Shown in pieces: positions 1 through 10,392 of a stretch of 64,000 bases of DNA. Made by a program: the position numbers and the translations under genes. Origin of the DNA: Ahniella sp. GTDB taxonomy: Bacteria; Pseudomonadota; Gammaproteobacteria; Xanthomonadales; Ahniellaceae. How positions within the stretch are numbered: the stretch's first letter is position 1; the number at the start of each line of letters is the position of its first letter. The stretch is from NCBI GenBank assembly GCA_016712105.1, contig JADJRU010000005.1, positions 186,001-250,000 of the forward strand, given 5' to 3'. The notes under the pieces are model-generated. The model had not been told where the DNA came from and made no database searches. It worked only from the letters and a program-made list of their open reading frames with translations.

Positions 1-401
1 TCGGCCACCGTGGCGAAGCTGCTGCCGTATGACACCGCGATGCCGCGGAAGCGGGCATCGGTGGCGAGGCGGAGTTGGTAGGTTCGGCCGTCGCCTCTCA
101 CTTTGAGGGTGATTGCTGAGGCTTGGCTCAGGTCGAAGGTTTTGCCTACGGTTCGTACGGAGGAGAAGCCGCCGTTGTTTTCGAGGGAGAGGGTTCCTTC
201 GAAGCGTAGTCTTCCATTTGTGATTTCTGGGCCGCCGCTTGATCTGCCGCCCATCACGCCGTCGTTCACTGCTCGCCAGCTGGGTTCATTGGGATTGGCG
301 TTGAAGCTGATGAGGGGTTTCATTGCGGGTTCCGGTGCTGCTTGGGTGGCGGCTGCTGTGGCTGTGAACAACAGGATGGCCAGAAGCGGGTTTGCTCGCA
401 T
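1..401 (-). CDS. CIA30-family secreted protein (3' part missing at window edge)
   Basis: The reading frame starts at an ATG at 401 and runs off the window, so only the first 133 residues are visible. A signal peptide (MRANPLLAILLFTATAAA, then TQA) is followed by the CIA30 / complex I intermediate-associated protein 30 pattern: VNDGVMGGRSSG, then FEGTLSLENNGGFSSVR and LKVRGDGRTYQLRL. Bacterial CIA30 proteins have a galactose-binding-like jelly-roll fold. Their role is not settled; in mitochondria the family assists complex I assembly. A periplasmic location is inferred from the signal peptide. Family assignment is firm, function is not. Confidence 0.8.
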   Translation of the reverse strand, partial: MRANPLLAILLFTATAAATQAAPEPAMKPLISFNANPNEPSWRAVNDGVMGGRSSGGPEITNGRLRFEGTLSLENNGGFSSVRTVGKTFDLSQASAITLKVRGDGRTYQLRLATDARFRGIAVSYGSSFATVA

Positions 402-621
402 GGCGGTTTCGGCGGGTTGGAGCGCTTAGTGCAGCGGCTGGCTTGTGATTCGGTTGTGAGGGTTTTGGTGGGGTGTTGAGTTTGCCGTTGAACGGGGCTG
501 AGCTTCCTCCACAGGTTTGGGCTTTTGGTGGGATGGGCTCGCGCCTTGCGGGTTGTTCTGGTTGGGACTAGGGCTTCGTGGCTCTGGCTTATTGCTCTTC
601 GCATCGCGGCTATCGCCGCTC
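402..621. other. Intergenic stretch with a REP-like palindrome
   Basis: No gene is evident. At about 600-632 there is a REP-like imperfect palindrome of the form GCATCGCGGC..GCCGCTCCTACCGG. The same core recurs at 1271-1299, about 7540-7567, about 8150-8200 and 31132-31160. The stop codon of the downstream minus-strand gene (at 622) lies inside the element. Confidence 0.55.
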
Positions 622-1263
622 CTACCGGCTGGACTGATAGCGGCTTTTGTTGGCTGCCCACCAGGCTTTCCACTTTTCTACTTGATGTTCTTCGTAGGTG
701 ATGCGCTGCAGGTCGATTCTTGGGGCGGTTTCGTCGGTGATGAGCGTTGACAGGGCTACTACTGCGTGGTGTCTTGGCGCAGCGATGCCTACGTCGGTGT
801 CGATTTCGCCGCTGGGGCCTCGCGGCCTGCCGCCTTCGGTTGGGTCGTTGAGTCGTTCGGCGATGGCGCGGATCATGTCGTTGCCGCCTACTTCCGTGGC
901 GTCACGGAATGCATAGGACATTTCGTACAGGGATGTGGATTGGAGCTTCGCCTGGATGGCGGTTCTGGATGCGGCATCACCCAGGGCTGCGAGTGACTTT
1001 TGCAGTCTTCTTGATCGCCAGGGGTCGTTGGGATCCTGACCCTGATCGGCGCGGCGCTTCAGCTCATGGATCAGCTCCGGAACGATGCCGGTGGATTGTT
1101 CGCGTAGCGCTTCGATCTTGCCGGATTCTGCGCTGGCGATTGCTTTGGCGAGCCGATCGGGGTCGGCAAGGGCTTGCGCGGACAAAACCACCAAGGCCAG
1201 AAAGCTCATGAGCCAGCGGGTGACCTTGAGGTTTGAGATTGGGGCATTCTGGCTTCCATTCAT
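622..1263 (-). CDS. Secreted alpha-helical protein of unknown function
   Basis: A 213-residue protein with a hydrophobic leader (LMSFLALVVLSAQALA). The mature part is rich in short helices, with RADQGQDPNDPWRSRR, then LGDAASRTAIQAKL, and a closing region with TYEEHQVEKWKAWWAANK. It resembles HEAT-like or PBS-lyase-like helical repeats only loosely and I do not recognise a family. The start could be the second Met at 1209, just before the hydrophobic stretch. The last codons and the stop lie in a REP-like element. It probably belongs with the other secreted proteins encoded upstream on the same strand. Confidence 0.6.
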   Translation of the reverse strand: MNGSQNAPISNLKVTRWLMSFLALVVLSAQALADPDRLAKAIASAESGKIEALREQSTGIVPELIHELKRRADQGQDPNDPWRSRRLQKSLAALGDAASRTAIQAKLQSTSLYEMSYAFRDATEVGGNDMIRAIAERLNDPTEGGRPRGPSGEIDTDVGIAAPRHHAVVALSTLITDETAPRIDLQRITYEEHQVEKWKAWWAANKSRYQSSR

Positions 1264-1270
1264 GCTCTAT

Positions 1271-1299
1271 CGCATCGCGGCTGAAGCCGCTCCCACAGG
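1271..1299. repeat. REP-like palindrome
   Basis: CGCATCGCGGCTGAAGCCGC followed by TCCCACAG. The inverted arms GCGGCT/AGCCGC form a short hairpin. It sits between two minus-strand genes, the usual place for REP elements. Near-identical cores occur at several other intergenic sites in the window. Confidence 0.65.
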
Positions 1300-1305
1300 T
1301 TTGGG

Positions 1306-2871
1306 TTATTTGGCTGATGGATCGGTGGACACTTGCTTGAGGATGCGGTCGCGGGCTGGCTCTGGCATTGCCTTCATCCAATCGCATTTCGTCAGTACTG
1401 GCGATGAGGCGCGGATTTGGCGGTCCGCGGCTTCTGCCGATTCTGTGTAGCCGGGCAGGTCTGCATCGCAGGCAGCCAGAAGGTTCCAGAACGTGGCACG
1501 CACTCTTGCCGGGGCGGTTTCGGACAGACCGGATTCGATGGATCGCGTTCGCCACTGTGGGTCCAGGCCTAGAGGTGCCAAAGCGGCCAGCGTGGAGTGT
1601 TGTGCTGGCGCGAGGGTGTTCTTGAGGATTGTCTGGACATCCTGCGGCATGGGTTCGCCGGTGCCGGAGGTGATCCTTGCGAGGGTCAGTGCGAGCGTTG
1701 GCGTGTTGCGCAGGACAGGGTGTTGCCACAAGGTGTGCAGACTCTGGCGCATTGATTGGTCTATGTCCGGCTGGATCTCGACCCAGTCCAGCAGTTGCTC
1801 CAGTTCCCCGGCGTTCATGCGTTGGCGCAACGCGCCTGCATTTGGGTCGGCGAACAGCGCTGACATCTGATCCGCCGTTGACCGGCCATCGAGGATTTTG
1901 ATGTCTTCCAGGACAGGTTGATCCTCTGCGAGCACCAGCGGATAGGCCTTTGCGAGCAAGCCCATGCGCACCGGCAGACGCGCCAGTTGCGGCGCCGGCA
2001 GGCCTGTTTGTTGATGCAGACCTGCATCGAGTACGGCGTTGACGATCGCCGCTTCGTTGAGCGCCCCCGGCCAGGACAAAGCAATGATGTGGGCGTTGCG
2101 CAAGGTGCGGGGTTGTCCGTTCGCCAGTGGCTGCAGACTGCCGCTCAGCCAGTCCAGGGCCTGCTTTTGATGACGGGCACCAAAGGCTGACCAGTGACTT
2201 TGGAGCAGTTGTGCCGCGCAGTCGGCTTGACGGAGATCGCTTCCGCCGAGTTCACGCAGGAGTTGGCTCGCCAGACGATTGCGGAATGTTGAAGACCGGA
2301 GGGCCAGAACGAGCGCCGGTGCGTGATGGAGCCAACATGAAACACCGCCGGGTTGACCCAGAAGTTCCTTGGCAGCATCACGACCGGATCCGGTCTGCGC
2401 CGCGATCGTCAGCAGCAACTGGTCGTTGCGACCCAAGTGCTGGGGTGGGGTCGCCGCAGCGTTGCCTGATGCCACGATCCCGACTTGTGCGGCCAGCGCA
2501 TACAACGGGATCAGCGGCAGGCGGTCGATCTCGTCGTACTCGACCGCTTCGCGTTCCAGCGCCGTGATGATGTCTGCAGCAATCGACGCGGTCTTCGGGT
2601 CTTCCAAACGGGCAGCGAGGATCAGGATGCGGCTGCGTTCCGCGCGCGAACACGCTTCCCCCAGTCTGACGCAATGTTGCCACTGCGCCGTGACGTCACT
2701 GCATGATGACGCGATCTCGCCGGTGGGTGCCGTGGTGCTGTCGCAGAGATCCCACATTGGCGCTGTCCACGTGAATTCGCGGCGCAAGCTGGCATGCGCC
2801 GGGCTCGAGAGCATCGTCACCATGAACCCGATCAGAACAGTTTGGATCAGGAAGGTCGCGATCATTGGCAT
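1306..2871 (-). CDS. Secreted helical-repeat protein of unknown function
   Basis: A 521-residue protein starting at MPMIATFLIQTV, with a hydrophobic export signal ending in SSPAHA. I prefer this ATG to upstream starts because it opens the signal peptide and overlaps the stop of the gene before it (stop at 2862), which suggests translational coupling. The mature chain is almost entirely helical, with recurring blocks such as AARLEDPKTASIAADII, and several Cys in the N-terminal part (WDLCDSTT, SSCSDV, QHCVRLGEACS). The layout suggests an HEAT/ARM-like solenoid. No catalytic motif is visible and I do not know its function. It is probably co-transcribed with the giant Ig-like protein. Confidence 0.6.
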   Translation of the reverse strand: MPMIATFLIQTVLIGFMVTMLSSPAHASLRREFTWTAPMWDLCDSTTAPTGEIASSCSDVTAQWQHCVRLGEACSRAERSRILILAARLEDPKTASIAADIITALEREAVEYDEIDRLPLIPLYALAAQVGIVASGNAAATPPQHLGRNDQLLLTIAAQTGSGRDAAKELLGQPGGVSCWLHHAPALVLALRSSTFRNRLASQLLRELGGSDLRQADCAAQLLQSHWSAFGARHQKQALDWLSGSLQPLANGQPRTLRNAHIIALSWPGALNEAAIVNAVLDAGLHQQTGLPAPQLARLPVRMGLLAKAYPLVLAEDQPVLEDIKILDGRSTADQMSALFADPNAGALRQRMNAGELEQLLDWVEIQPDIDQSMRQSLHTLWQHPVLRNTPTLALTLARITSGTGEPMPQDVQTILKNTLAPAQHSTLAALAPLGLDPQWRTRSIESGLSETAPARVRATFWNLLAACDADLPGYTESAEAADRQIRASSPVLTKCDWMKAMPEPARDRILKQVSTDPSAK

Positions 2872-5800
2872 TGTGTTCTCCAGCCTTCGGTTACTGCACG
2901 AGCACGGATGGCCGCAGTCAAAGTGGCCAACGAGGCGTTTTCTCCTGCATAGGCACGCACCTCGTGGCCATTGCTGGCGTTGAAGGTGGAATCCAGCCGG
3001 TTGCGCTCGGTCGTCCAATCGGCCACAGCACTCTGGTATGGGTTCGGCACCTTACATTGAGTCGATCCGTGGTTACGACCATAGTTGTCCATCCAGGCTA
3101 CCAGCGGGGTACCCACGACGGCTTGATAGTCGGTCACATGAAACGCTTCGTGATCCGAGATGATGGTCGGCGGGATGTAGCTCGAATACGGCGCGATGCG
3201 GATGCCGTAGGCGGACACCGAAGGTGTGAAGTCACGCAACACCGCCCTGCAATTACTGTCAGTGATGGCGGGATCAGTCGCCGACTGGATCTGAGTGCGG
3301 TTTCCGAAGTTGAAGTCGGTGTCCACCTTGTACTCGGCTTCTTTGAATCGATGTTGCCAGGTGTCGTTGGTGACACAGGCCTTGAATTGAGCGACCACCC
3401 ATTGACGCGTGACTCGACCAAAATCATTGGTGCCGGCGGTTAATGACGAATCGGGCGTCACCACCAGATTCACCGGCTCCAGCGTCGAACAACTGCGCGC
3501 CGCATCCACTTGCTTGTCCTTGCGTGTGCTGGCATCACTGCGCAGACCGCCGCAATGGTCTCCTGAAACTGGGTGATTGTGCCGGCGACGCCCAAGGTGA
3601 CAGTAAACTGTGCACCGGTGCCACTGGTTGGTGATCCATTTTGCCCCACAGACCAGGTGATCTCGTCTGGCTTGTTGGGCGGATCATCCGGCCCTTCGGG
3701 CGGGAGGATGGCGTTGTAGGTTTTGGCCACGCCGATTTCGGCGACACATTTCACATCGATACTGTCGAACCGGCATTTCGGCGCCAGGCACATCTTCGGC
3801 GCACCGCGAGAAGAAGGCTCACGCGGCACACAAATGGCACAGCCATTGGCATCGGTGCCCGGCTCTTCGCATTCCGTGCACTGCGGTGCGGATCCACAAC
3901 CGGTGTTGTCGGGTGGCGGCGGCGGACCACCGCCACCCCAGCCAGCTTTGCTGATGCCGGTGCCTGGATCGGAAACGATCTGCGCACCGTCTTCGCCCAC
4001 GGTGCCCTGCCCCATCGGCAGGAACGCCGCCAAATCATGATCCCATTGGAAGATCGGCACCGTGCGGCCACGGGCGAGGCCCGTGGTATTGGCCATACGA
4101 ACCTCGATCGGCGGGTCGAATCGGGTGTTGGTGGGTTGGATGGTCCAGCCCATTCCGGCGAATTGTCCGGCCGTGCCGGGTGGCACCATCGGCAAACGAT
4201 CCGCATGGACGGCGCTGACCACCAAGGGGCCAGTGCGTGAACCATCGGGAAACGTCACGCTGTTGGCGAACACGCGCATCTCGAAGCCTTCCTGACCGGG
4301 GATGCTGAGCACGACATCTTCGTCGCCACCGACGATCATCGATCGGCTGGTTTCGACCGGCGGCAGATACACCGGGTGCGGCAACTGGTTTTCCTGTCCG
4401 GCCACCACGGCGGTCTCGAAATGCAGCGCCGGATATTCAAAGTTCGCCGTACCGCGAGTGAAACGCACACTGCGTCCGTCGACAAAGAGGTCGATCTTGC
4501 CTGCGGGGACTTGGTCGTCGAACCGGAAATAACCCGATTCGTCAGAAAGCACACTGAGTGGCGTGCGATCGATTGACAGACGAACACCTTCGATGGGTGT
4601 CCCATTGTGATACATCACGACACCCGACATGTCGGTGGCACCGGCGCTTGCTGCCAGGACATCAAGCTGAAACGGCGGCGATCGAACGGTTGGTGCGACA
4701 CCGGGCAGTGATGCCCCAATCCGCACACGGCCAGGTGTCCCGCCCATCGTCGGGCGAACTGCTGCGACACCGTGTTGATCCGTGGTTGAGGTGACGGCCC
4801 GGCCTTGATCGGACACCACACCACCGGGGGACGAGTTCGATTCAAAACGTGCGTCACCCTCGATGACCTCGAAGTTGACTGGCGTGTCTTCGACCGGATT
4901 GCCGTGGGTATCGAGTGCCTGCACCATCAATGCTTCGACCGGTGTGCTGGCTGTCGCGACATATTGTGTGCCCGATGAACCGAAGATGCCCAGCCGCACC
5001 GCCTCGTTCGGAGAGGCACTGGCGATGAACACCACATCCTCGACCATATCGAGCGCACGGGCCCGCACGGCATCACTGCCCGGACGAACGTCCACGCCTG
5101 GTTGGAACAGAACCTGTGCAAAACCTTCTTCATTCGTCTGTACGACCAGATGACGCGCGGTGGTGGGCGGCTGCGTCGAGGACACCATCGTTCCGCTGCC
5201 ACGGACAACGTCGAATTGGATGGGCAGGTTCGGCAAGGGGTCGCCGGCCGAGTCAACAGCCTGGACGATCAAGGGTTGCTCCAACTGCGCGCCGGTGTTG
5301 GCCGATTGTCCGTTACCCGACACCATCAGCACACGCCGGGCGCCAACTGCGATGCGCGATACCGTAACGGTGCGCGTGCGCTCGTTGCCCAGGCTATCGC
5401 GGGCCGTGATCTGCAATTCGTTGCGGCCTACCTCAAGCGGCACGGCCTTGGCCAGAAAACCGAGGTGGGCCGCGACTGCCTCCCGCGTTTCCGCATTGGC
5501 GGTGTTGGTGATCCGGACGATCGGCGTCGATGCACCCACACGACCTTCCACGGCATCGTTGACAAGCCCGCGTATGTCGATGGTCTGCTGTGAGGTGGTT
5601 TGATCGGGAGCGGGTGATTCGACAGTCAGGATGGGCGCGGTCTGGTCCACGTAGACGGTGATTTGTGCGCTGGCGGATCGGCCGTGGATATCGGTGGCGA
5701 CTGCGCTGATGAGATTGGTGCCTTCATGCAGGAAGAACACCGGGAAGACGAAGCCGAGGCCGTCGGGTGTGACCTGAGCGGCTTGTTGGTTGATCTGGAC

Positions 5801-7228
5801 CGATTGGATGGGTGCCGTAGACGTGCCGGTGACAGCGACAGCTCGTTGAACGCTGCCGGTGAGGTCACGTGCATCACCTGGCAGTGCGCCCGGTGCACCA
5901 GCAACCGGGCCCAGGATCGCCAGATCGACCGGCGCGGTGATGGTGAGTACGGGCGCCGGCGCGAACGTGAGGGGAAGCGTTTGCAAACGTTGAGCGCCGT
6001 CCGGGAAGGTGGCTTCAATCACGATCGAGTTAGCGCCCGGCTGGAGCGTGATGGTTCGTTGGTAACGGAATTCGCCCGCCGCCGCTTCAGCCTGTGATGC
6101 AGCGATTCCGTTGATGCTGACCACACGCGGCGCACCGAGACTGGAGCTCGCTCGAGCGATGACCGTTGTTTCCGGTCCGAGCGCGGTGCTGTTGGCCGCC
6201 GGCGAAACGACATCCAACGCGTAGGTTCGTTGCTGGTCCACATCAAACGATCGCACGGCAAATCCGAGCGCACCAGACGCTGCAGCCACTTCCAGATGCA
6301 TTTGGTGGGCGCCGGTGGCCAAGGGCGCCGACGGCACAAATGAAATCGAACCGGATGTCGCGGTGTCCATCACCACGGTGGCTTCTCCGGTCACGTCGAC
6401 GTTGTCCAGAAACAGACGGATGCTGCTTGAGTCGATGGCTCCGCGACTGACGCTGAAGGTGGCCCGGGCTTCCGGCGTGGCACCGAACGGGAAAAGATCG
6501 GCGGTTGGGGTCTGGAACATGACCGTGGGTTCGGGCCCGGACCGGAACGTCCACTCGTGCACGGATTCGTTGTCGGCCAGATCAAACACACTCAGTCGGA
6601 CGACGTGTTCAATGTCGGACAAGTCGGTCGTCGGCATGAATCGAATGTTGCTGGCGGTGCTGGTTGCCGCACTGGTGACATCGGCGCCATCGAGGAGAAG
6701 GCGGATACGACTCGGGTCTACACCGGCACCAATATCGGAAAAGTCCGCACCGATGGTGGGCCGCGGCAAGTCGCCACCGATATCGTCGAACGGCGTGAGG
6801 TTGGTGATGGTCGGCACCGTGCGCGTGGCGAAACTCCACACCAGCGGTGTGCCCCCCAGGGAAACCTCGACCTGATGCAGCCCTTCGCTCAGTGGCAACA
6901 CCGGCGTGAATCGCACGCTGGTCGGCGTGACCTGGCTAGCGGCGATCTGATCGACACCATCGATCCGAATGCGCCAACGGGCCGGATCAACAGAGCCCTG
7001 AGACAAGCTCACGCCGATCGACGGCAATACATTCGCGGGCAAGACTTCATCACTGGACGGCGTGGGCACAGCGAACGTGAGCGGGTCGAGTGCTTCAAAA
7101 CCCGACTGGAACAAGAGTTCGGCCCGCACCGGAGACACCAGCGAAACCAGAAAAGTCAGCATCAAAAACATGTTGCCGAAAACATGACTTGCGAGTGGTC
7201 GTCCCACTCTCGATTTTCCAACACGCAT
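2862..7228 (-). CDS. Giant secreted Ig-like repeat protein with C-terminal HEAFH motif (frameshifted)
   Basis: About 1,460 residues when read through one missing base near 3541. Before the shift the frame holds a signal peptide ending in SPVRA and then ELLFQSGFE. A long run of bacterial Ig-like domains follows, including Big_1-type modules (IVQAVDSAGDPLPNLPIQF and MVQALDTHGNPVEDTPVNF). Next come a carboxypeptidase-regulatory-like domain (GVVMYHNGTPIEGVRLSI), a Gly/Pro linker and a Cys-rich segment. After the shift the C-terminal 200 residues contain SDHEAFHVTDY, an HExxH zincin-like motif. The ATG at 7228 is chosen; 7255 is possible. The role may be adhesion or a surface metalloprotease; this is inference. 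The pieces on either side of the shift are clearly one protein because the second frame continues directly into VDAARSCSTLEPVNLVV. Confidence 0.65.
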
Positions 7229-7255
7229 GTATTTGCTCTCGCCCCAATCCTGCAT

Positions 7256-7573
7256 TATCCGGGACTCTTGATCGCCTCACAAGCGGAGGCCGAAGGGTTG
7301 TTTTGGTGGCGGCGGGCGGAGATCGTGCCGGCCGGGTCGACATCACGCTGGGTTCGACCAGATCGTGGTGCTTATGACCCTACACGTGAAACGGGGCCCG
7401 AAGCGATCAAGTCGACTTGCTCGGTGTACCGCCATAGGCTGCGTCCCGGGTTGTGGCGAACCAATCTCCTCAGACGGCATACCCCTCCCAACTGCTCCCA
7501 CAGGGGATGGGTTGCCGCACCAGCTCGCCACAAACGAACCGCTGTGGGACCGGCTTCAGCCGCGATGGGTCCG
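7256..7573. other. Intergenic region with REP-like elements
   Basis: No convincing gene is present. The stretch holds a REP-like element at about 7540-7567 (GCTGTGGGACCGGCTTCAGC) and a related partial copy near 7494-7512. It lies upstream of the giant Ig-like gene and downstream of the small secreted protein, so the promoter of the former should be here, but I cannot place it. Confidence 0.4.
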
Positions 7574-7606
7574 AGCCAAAAGAAAAATCCCCGCGTTGCG
7601 CGGGGA
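7574..7606 (-). terminator. Rho-independent terminator
   Basis: A perfect 10-bp stem, AATCCCCGCG / CGCGGGGATT with a 3-base loop (7584-7606), is followed on the minus strand by a T-rich tract (complement of AAAAGAAAAA). It lies about 30 bases past the stop of the small secreted protein at 7637. Confidence 0.85.
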
Positions 7607-7636
7607 TTCTTGAACTACTCCGGTGCAACCGAGCGC

Positions 7637-8038
7637 TTACTCTTCCGGCTCGGCTACATCGTATTCATACGAGCCGATCTTTTTGCCGTTCATCTTGACG
7701 TCGAGGCGATACAGCCCGACTGGCCATTCTTGCGGCAACGAGATTTTTGCCGTGATCGTGTTGGCGACCAAGGCTTCGCTCTTGAACTCGGTGACTTTGA
7801 TGTTCTCGCCTGCGGAGGTTTCAACAGCCCAGAACTCAACCACGAATTCGCTGTTGCCGAATTCGGTGCCGTCGAGATTGATCTCGAAATGCTGCACTTG
7901 GTCGCTCGGGATAAACACCTCGATCGCTTCGCCTGGCTCGCCTTCTGCGTCGGCCATAAGCGTGACGGATTCGATGCCGGTTGCAAAAGCGGCCATCGGG
8001 AACAACAGCAAGCCCATCAACATACTGCGAAATTTCAT
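7637..8038 (-). CDS. Small secreted protein of unknown function
   Basis: A 133-residue protein with a clear signal peptide (MKFRSMLMGLLLFPMAAFA). The mature part is acidic and beta-rich: SDQVQHFEINLDGTEFGNSE, then SLPQEWPVGLYRLDVKMNGK and a closing SYEYDVAEPEE. The WPVGLYRLDVKMNG pattern resembles the last strands of small Ig-like periplasmic or surface domains. It has its own terminator just downstream and no close partner gene, so it looks monocistronic. No specific function can be given. Confidence 0.7.
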   Translation of the reverse strand: MKFRSMLMGLLLFPMAAFATGIESVTLMADAEGEPGEAIEVFIPSDQVQHFEINLDGTEFGNSEFVVEFWAVETSAGENIKVTEFKSEALVANTITAKISLPQEWPVGLYRLDVKMNGKKIGSYEYDVAEPEE

Positions 8039-8784
8039 ACCTTCCCTTCGTGAGTAAACGCGGACGGAGCATCGACCAAATCAGGATCTTGGGCAAGGGT
8101 GGGGATGTGAAACACAGTGCTTTCGTTCAGCCAGGATGACAGGGTGTTTCAGCCGCGATAGCGGGGCTAGCCAGGGCCGTCGCATCGCGGCTGAAGCGAA
8201 GTGTTTGCCTAGACCCCTCCCGAGCGTCCCCGAACATCGGTCGCAAAGAGTGGATCCCCGCTTGCGCGGGGATGACGCGAGGAGGGCCGTGCGCGCGGAG
8301 GGGCCTGCGAAAACGGGCTTCTGGACGATCGCGCCTCACACCTCACATGCCACCCAAAAGTCCGTCATTCCCGCGAAAGCGGGAAACCACTCGGGTGCTA
8401 CACGACCGAAATCTCGTCGCAACGAGTGGATCCCCGCTTTCGAAGGGGATGGGGGGCGGGGCGCCTGGGACGAGGGGCCCCGCGGCCCGCGGATGACGGG
8501 GCCAGACCGATGAGCCGGAACAAGCGCCATCGGGCTTCTGGACCATCGTGCCTCACACCAAAGCCGTCATTCCCGCGAAAGGCGGCGGAAACCACGGCGC
8601 CTACACGACCGAAATCTCGTCGCAACGAGTGGATCCCCGCTTTCGCGGGGATGACGAGCGGAGGGGAAGTAACCGCAAAGCGACAAGTAGATTGACAGCC
8701 ACCGCATCGGGGAGGGCTGTGGCTAGTCCGAAACTTTGTGGCCTCGCGGAAGAAGCCGCTCTCCACAGACTCCGGAGTCAGGCC
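8039..8784. other. Repeat-only intergenic region
   Basis: About 750 bases without a credible gene. It contains REP-like sequence at about 8150-8200 and a family of inverted repeats built from GTCATTCCCGCGAAAGCGGG and GTGGATCCCCGCTTTCGCGG (8240-8285, 8364-8454, 8566-8655). The last two copies share an almost identical internal segment with ACGACCGAAATCTCGTCGCA. The frames called across it on both strands are translations of these repeats. Confidence 0.7.
8364..8655. repeat. Two copies of a ~90-bp inverted-repeat element
   Basis: Each copy begins with GTCATTCCCGCGAAAG, passes through a shared core (TACACGACCGAAATCTCGTC) and ends with GTGGATCCCCGCTTTCG. The two ends are inverted relative to one another, so each copy can fold into a long hairpin. 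Flanking sequence is also partly duplicated (CGGGCTTCTGGAC.ATCG upstream of both). This looks like a non-autonomous palindromic element family. Confidence 0.6.
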
Positions 8785-10392
8785 CTATGCCGCCCGCTCA
8801 AACAACCGGCTGGGCTCTGCCGAGTCGGTGCCGGTTTCCAGCAACGCAACCAATTCGTGATTCGCCAAGCCGGGCACATCGAGCACCGCACGCGCATGGA
8901 TTTCCCGGGCCAGATCTTTCAGCATGCCGACGTTTTCGATCATGCGGGCGCGGTAGCCGGCATCGTCGAGGGTGTCCTGCAGGCTGCGATTGAGCTCGCG
9001 GAACCAGGGCAGGCTGGCCTGATCGAGCATACGCTTGGGATTGGGACGCAAGCCCGCGGCAGACCAGTCACGCAACAGCTTCTGGATCGCTGCATTCAGT
9101 GCTTTGACATGCTCCAGCGGCTCACGCAGACGCGAGAGGCTGACCAGGTCGGTCAGACGGCGCTGGAAATAGATCTGCGCCAGGATGCCCCAGTAGTACG
9201 CATAGTCCCAGATGACTTTGGTTGGCATCACTTCGGCATCGCCGAAGATGCGGTACTGATCCTGATACAACGCCATCGTGCTTTCGTAGAACGAGAAGTA
9301 GAACTGCTCGTAGATTCTGGCGTACGGCGCTACCGGCTCGCCGGCCAGATCCTTGGCGATGAGTTCGGTGATGTAGGTGTTGCTGATCGCGATGAAGTCG
9401 GAGCCCGGCGAATAGAACGGATCGAGGAACACCCCCGCCTCGCCGGTCAGTGCATAACGATCGCCTGAGAAGACCTGCTTGCAGCTGTAAGAGAAGTGGC
9501 GGAAGAACAGGAAGTCCTGAAGCTGATCGCGCTTGTCCTTCAACGCCTCGAACAAACGCGGCTGGAATCGTTCGAACCACGACAGCGCCTTTTCCCAGGT
9601 GTTCATGGTGTCCAACGGGTGGATGTCGGCATCACACACGATGCCGACGGAATGGCTGCCCGACGACAGGGGAATCAACCAGACCCAGTAACCCTCGCCA
9701 CACAGATGGATCGTCGACAGCCAACGTGTGCGCGGATTGCAGCGATCGAGCCAGCTTTCGTCCGTGCTCCAGTCATTGACGTCGATGCGCTCGCTGATGC
9801 GGAACCACACTGCATTCGCGTTGTGGTCGTTAGTCTGCGCCAGATCGAGTTTTCGCTTGAGCAGGCCCGCGCGACCGGATGCATCCACGATCCAGCGCGC
9901 ACTGTATTCATTCGATTCGCCGCCACGCTCGACCCGGCAACGATGCCGGCTTTTCGCATCGAGATCGATATCGCGAACCACCGCACCATCGAGGAACCGG
10001 ATGCCACGACGCGTGCACTCTTCGGCCAGATCATTTTCGAAGATGCCGCGATCGATCTGCCACGAGCCGGTCGGCAGGAACGTGCTCGCACCGAGTTCCG
10101 TCACCCCATCAATCTCGCGCTCGCCTTCCGAGAAGAAGAATCGGAAGCCGAACTTCTTCAGTTGGTTCTGCATCAGCAACGGCTTCAGGCCAAGCACACT
10201 CTCGAAGTAGTTGGCGCCGATCTCGACCGTTGACTCGCCCACTTTGTGCGCCGCAGTCGGCAGCGGATGCTGCTTGCGTTCGAGCACGGTGATCGAGAGG
10301 TCGGCAAAACGCGCGCGCAACTGGAGGGCGAGCGTGAGGCCAGCCAAACCGCCACCCAGCACCAGGACATCTACGTCGTATTCGGGATTCAT
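8785..10392 (-). CDS. FAD-dependent halogenase-like monooxygenase (aryl polyene cluster)
   Basis: A 535-residue flavoprotein. The N-terminal FAD fingerprint LVLGGGLAGLTLAL (residues ~10-23) is followed by KVGEST at ~50, the position of the lysine conserved in flavin-dependent halogenases, and WVWLIP at ~234, which fits the WxWxIP halogenase signature. A second FAD motif lies in LTGEAGVFLDPFYSPG. The start at 10392 forms an ATGA overlap with the stop of the glycosyltransferase, typical of this operon. Xanthomonadins are brominated aryl polyenes, so halogenation or oxidation of the aryl head is the likely job. The exact reaction is inferred. Confidence 0.8.
   Translation of the reverse strand: MNPEYDVDVLVLGGGLAGLTLALQLRARFADLSITVLERKQHPLPTAAHKVGESTVEIGANYFESVLGLKPLLMQNQLKKFGFRFFFSEGEREIDGVTELGASTFLPTGSWQIDRGIFENDLAEECTRRGIRFLDGAVVRDIDLDAKSRHRCRVERGGESNEYSARWIVDASGRAGLLKRKLDLAQTNDHNANAVWFRISERIDVNDWSTDESWLDRCNPRTRWLSTIHLCGEGYWVWLIPLSSGSHSVGIVCDADIHPLDTMNTWEKALSWFERFQPRLFEALKDKRDQLQDFLFFRHFSYSCKQVFSGDRYALTGEAGVFLDPFYSPGSDFIAISNTYITELIAKDLAGEPVAPYARIYEQFYFSFYESTMALYQDQYRIFGDAEVMPTKVIWDYAYYWGILAQIYFQRRLTDLVSLSRLREPLEHVKALNAAIQKLLRDWSAAGLRPNPKRMLDQASLPWFRELNRSLQDTLDDAGYRARMIENVGMLKDLAREIHARAVLDVPGLANHELVALLETGTDSAEPSRLFERAA

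Noticed and set aside
6557..8053. Long plus-strand open frame of 498 codons
   Set aside because: It lies antisense to the giant Ig-like gene and continues through REP elements; its translation has no domain pattern, and the minus-strand genes explain the sequence.
8236..8660. Small secreted protein genes between 8.1 and 8.8 kb
   Set aside because: All open frames there are translations of the inverted-repeat family in several frames.
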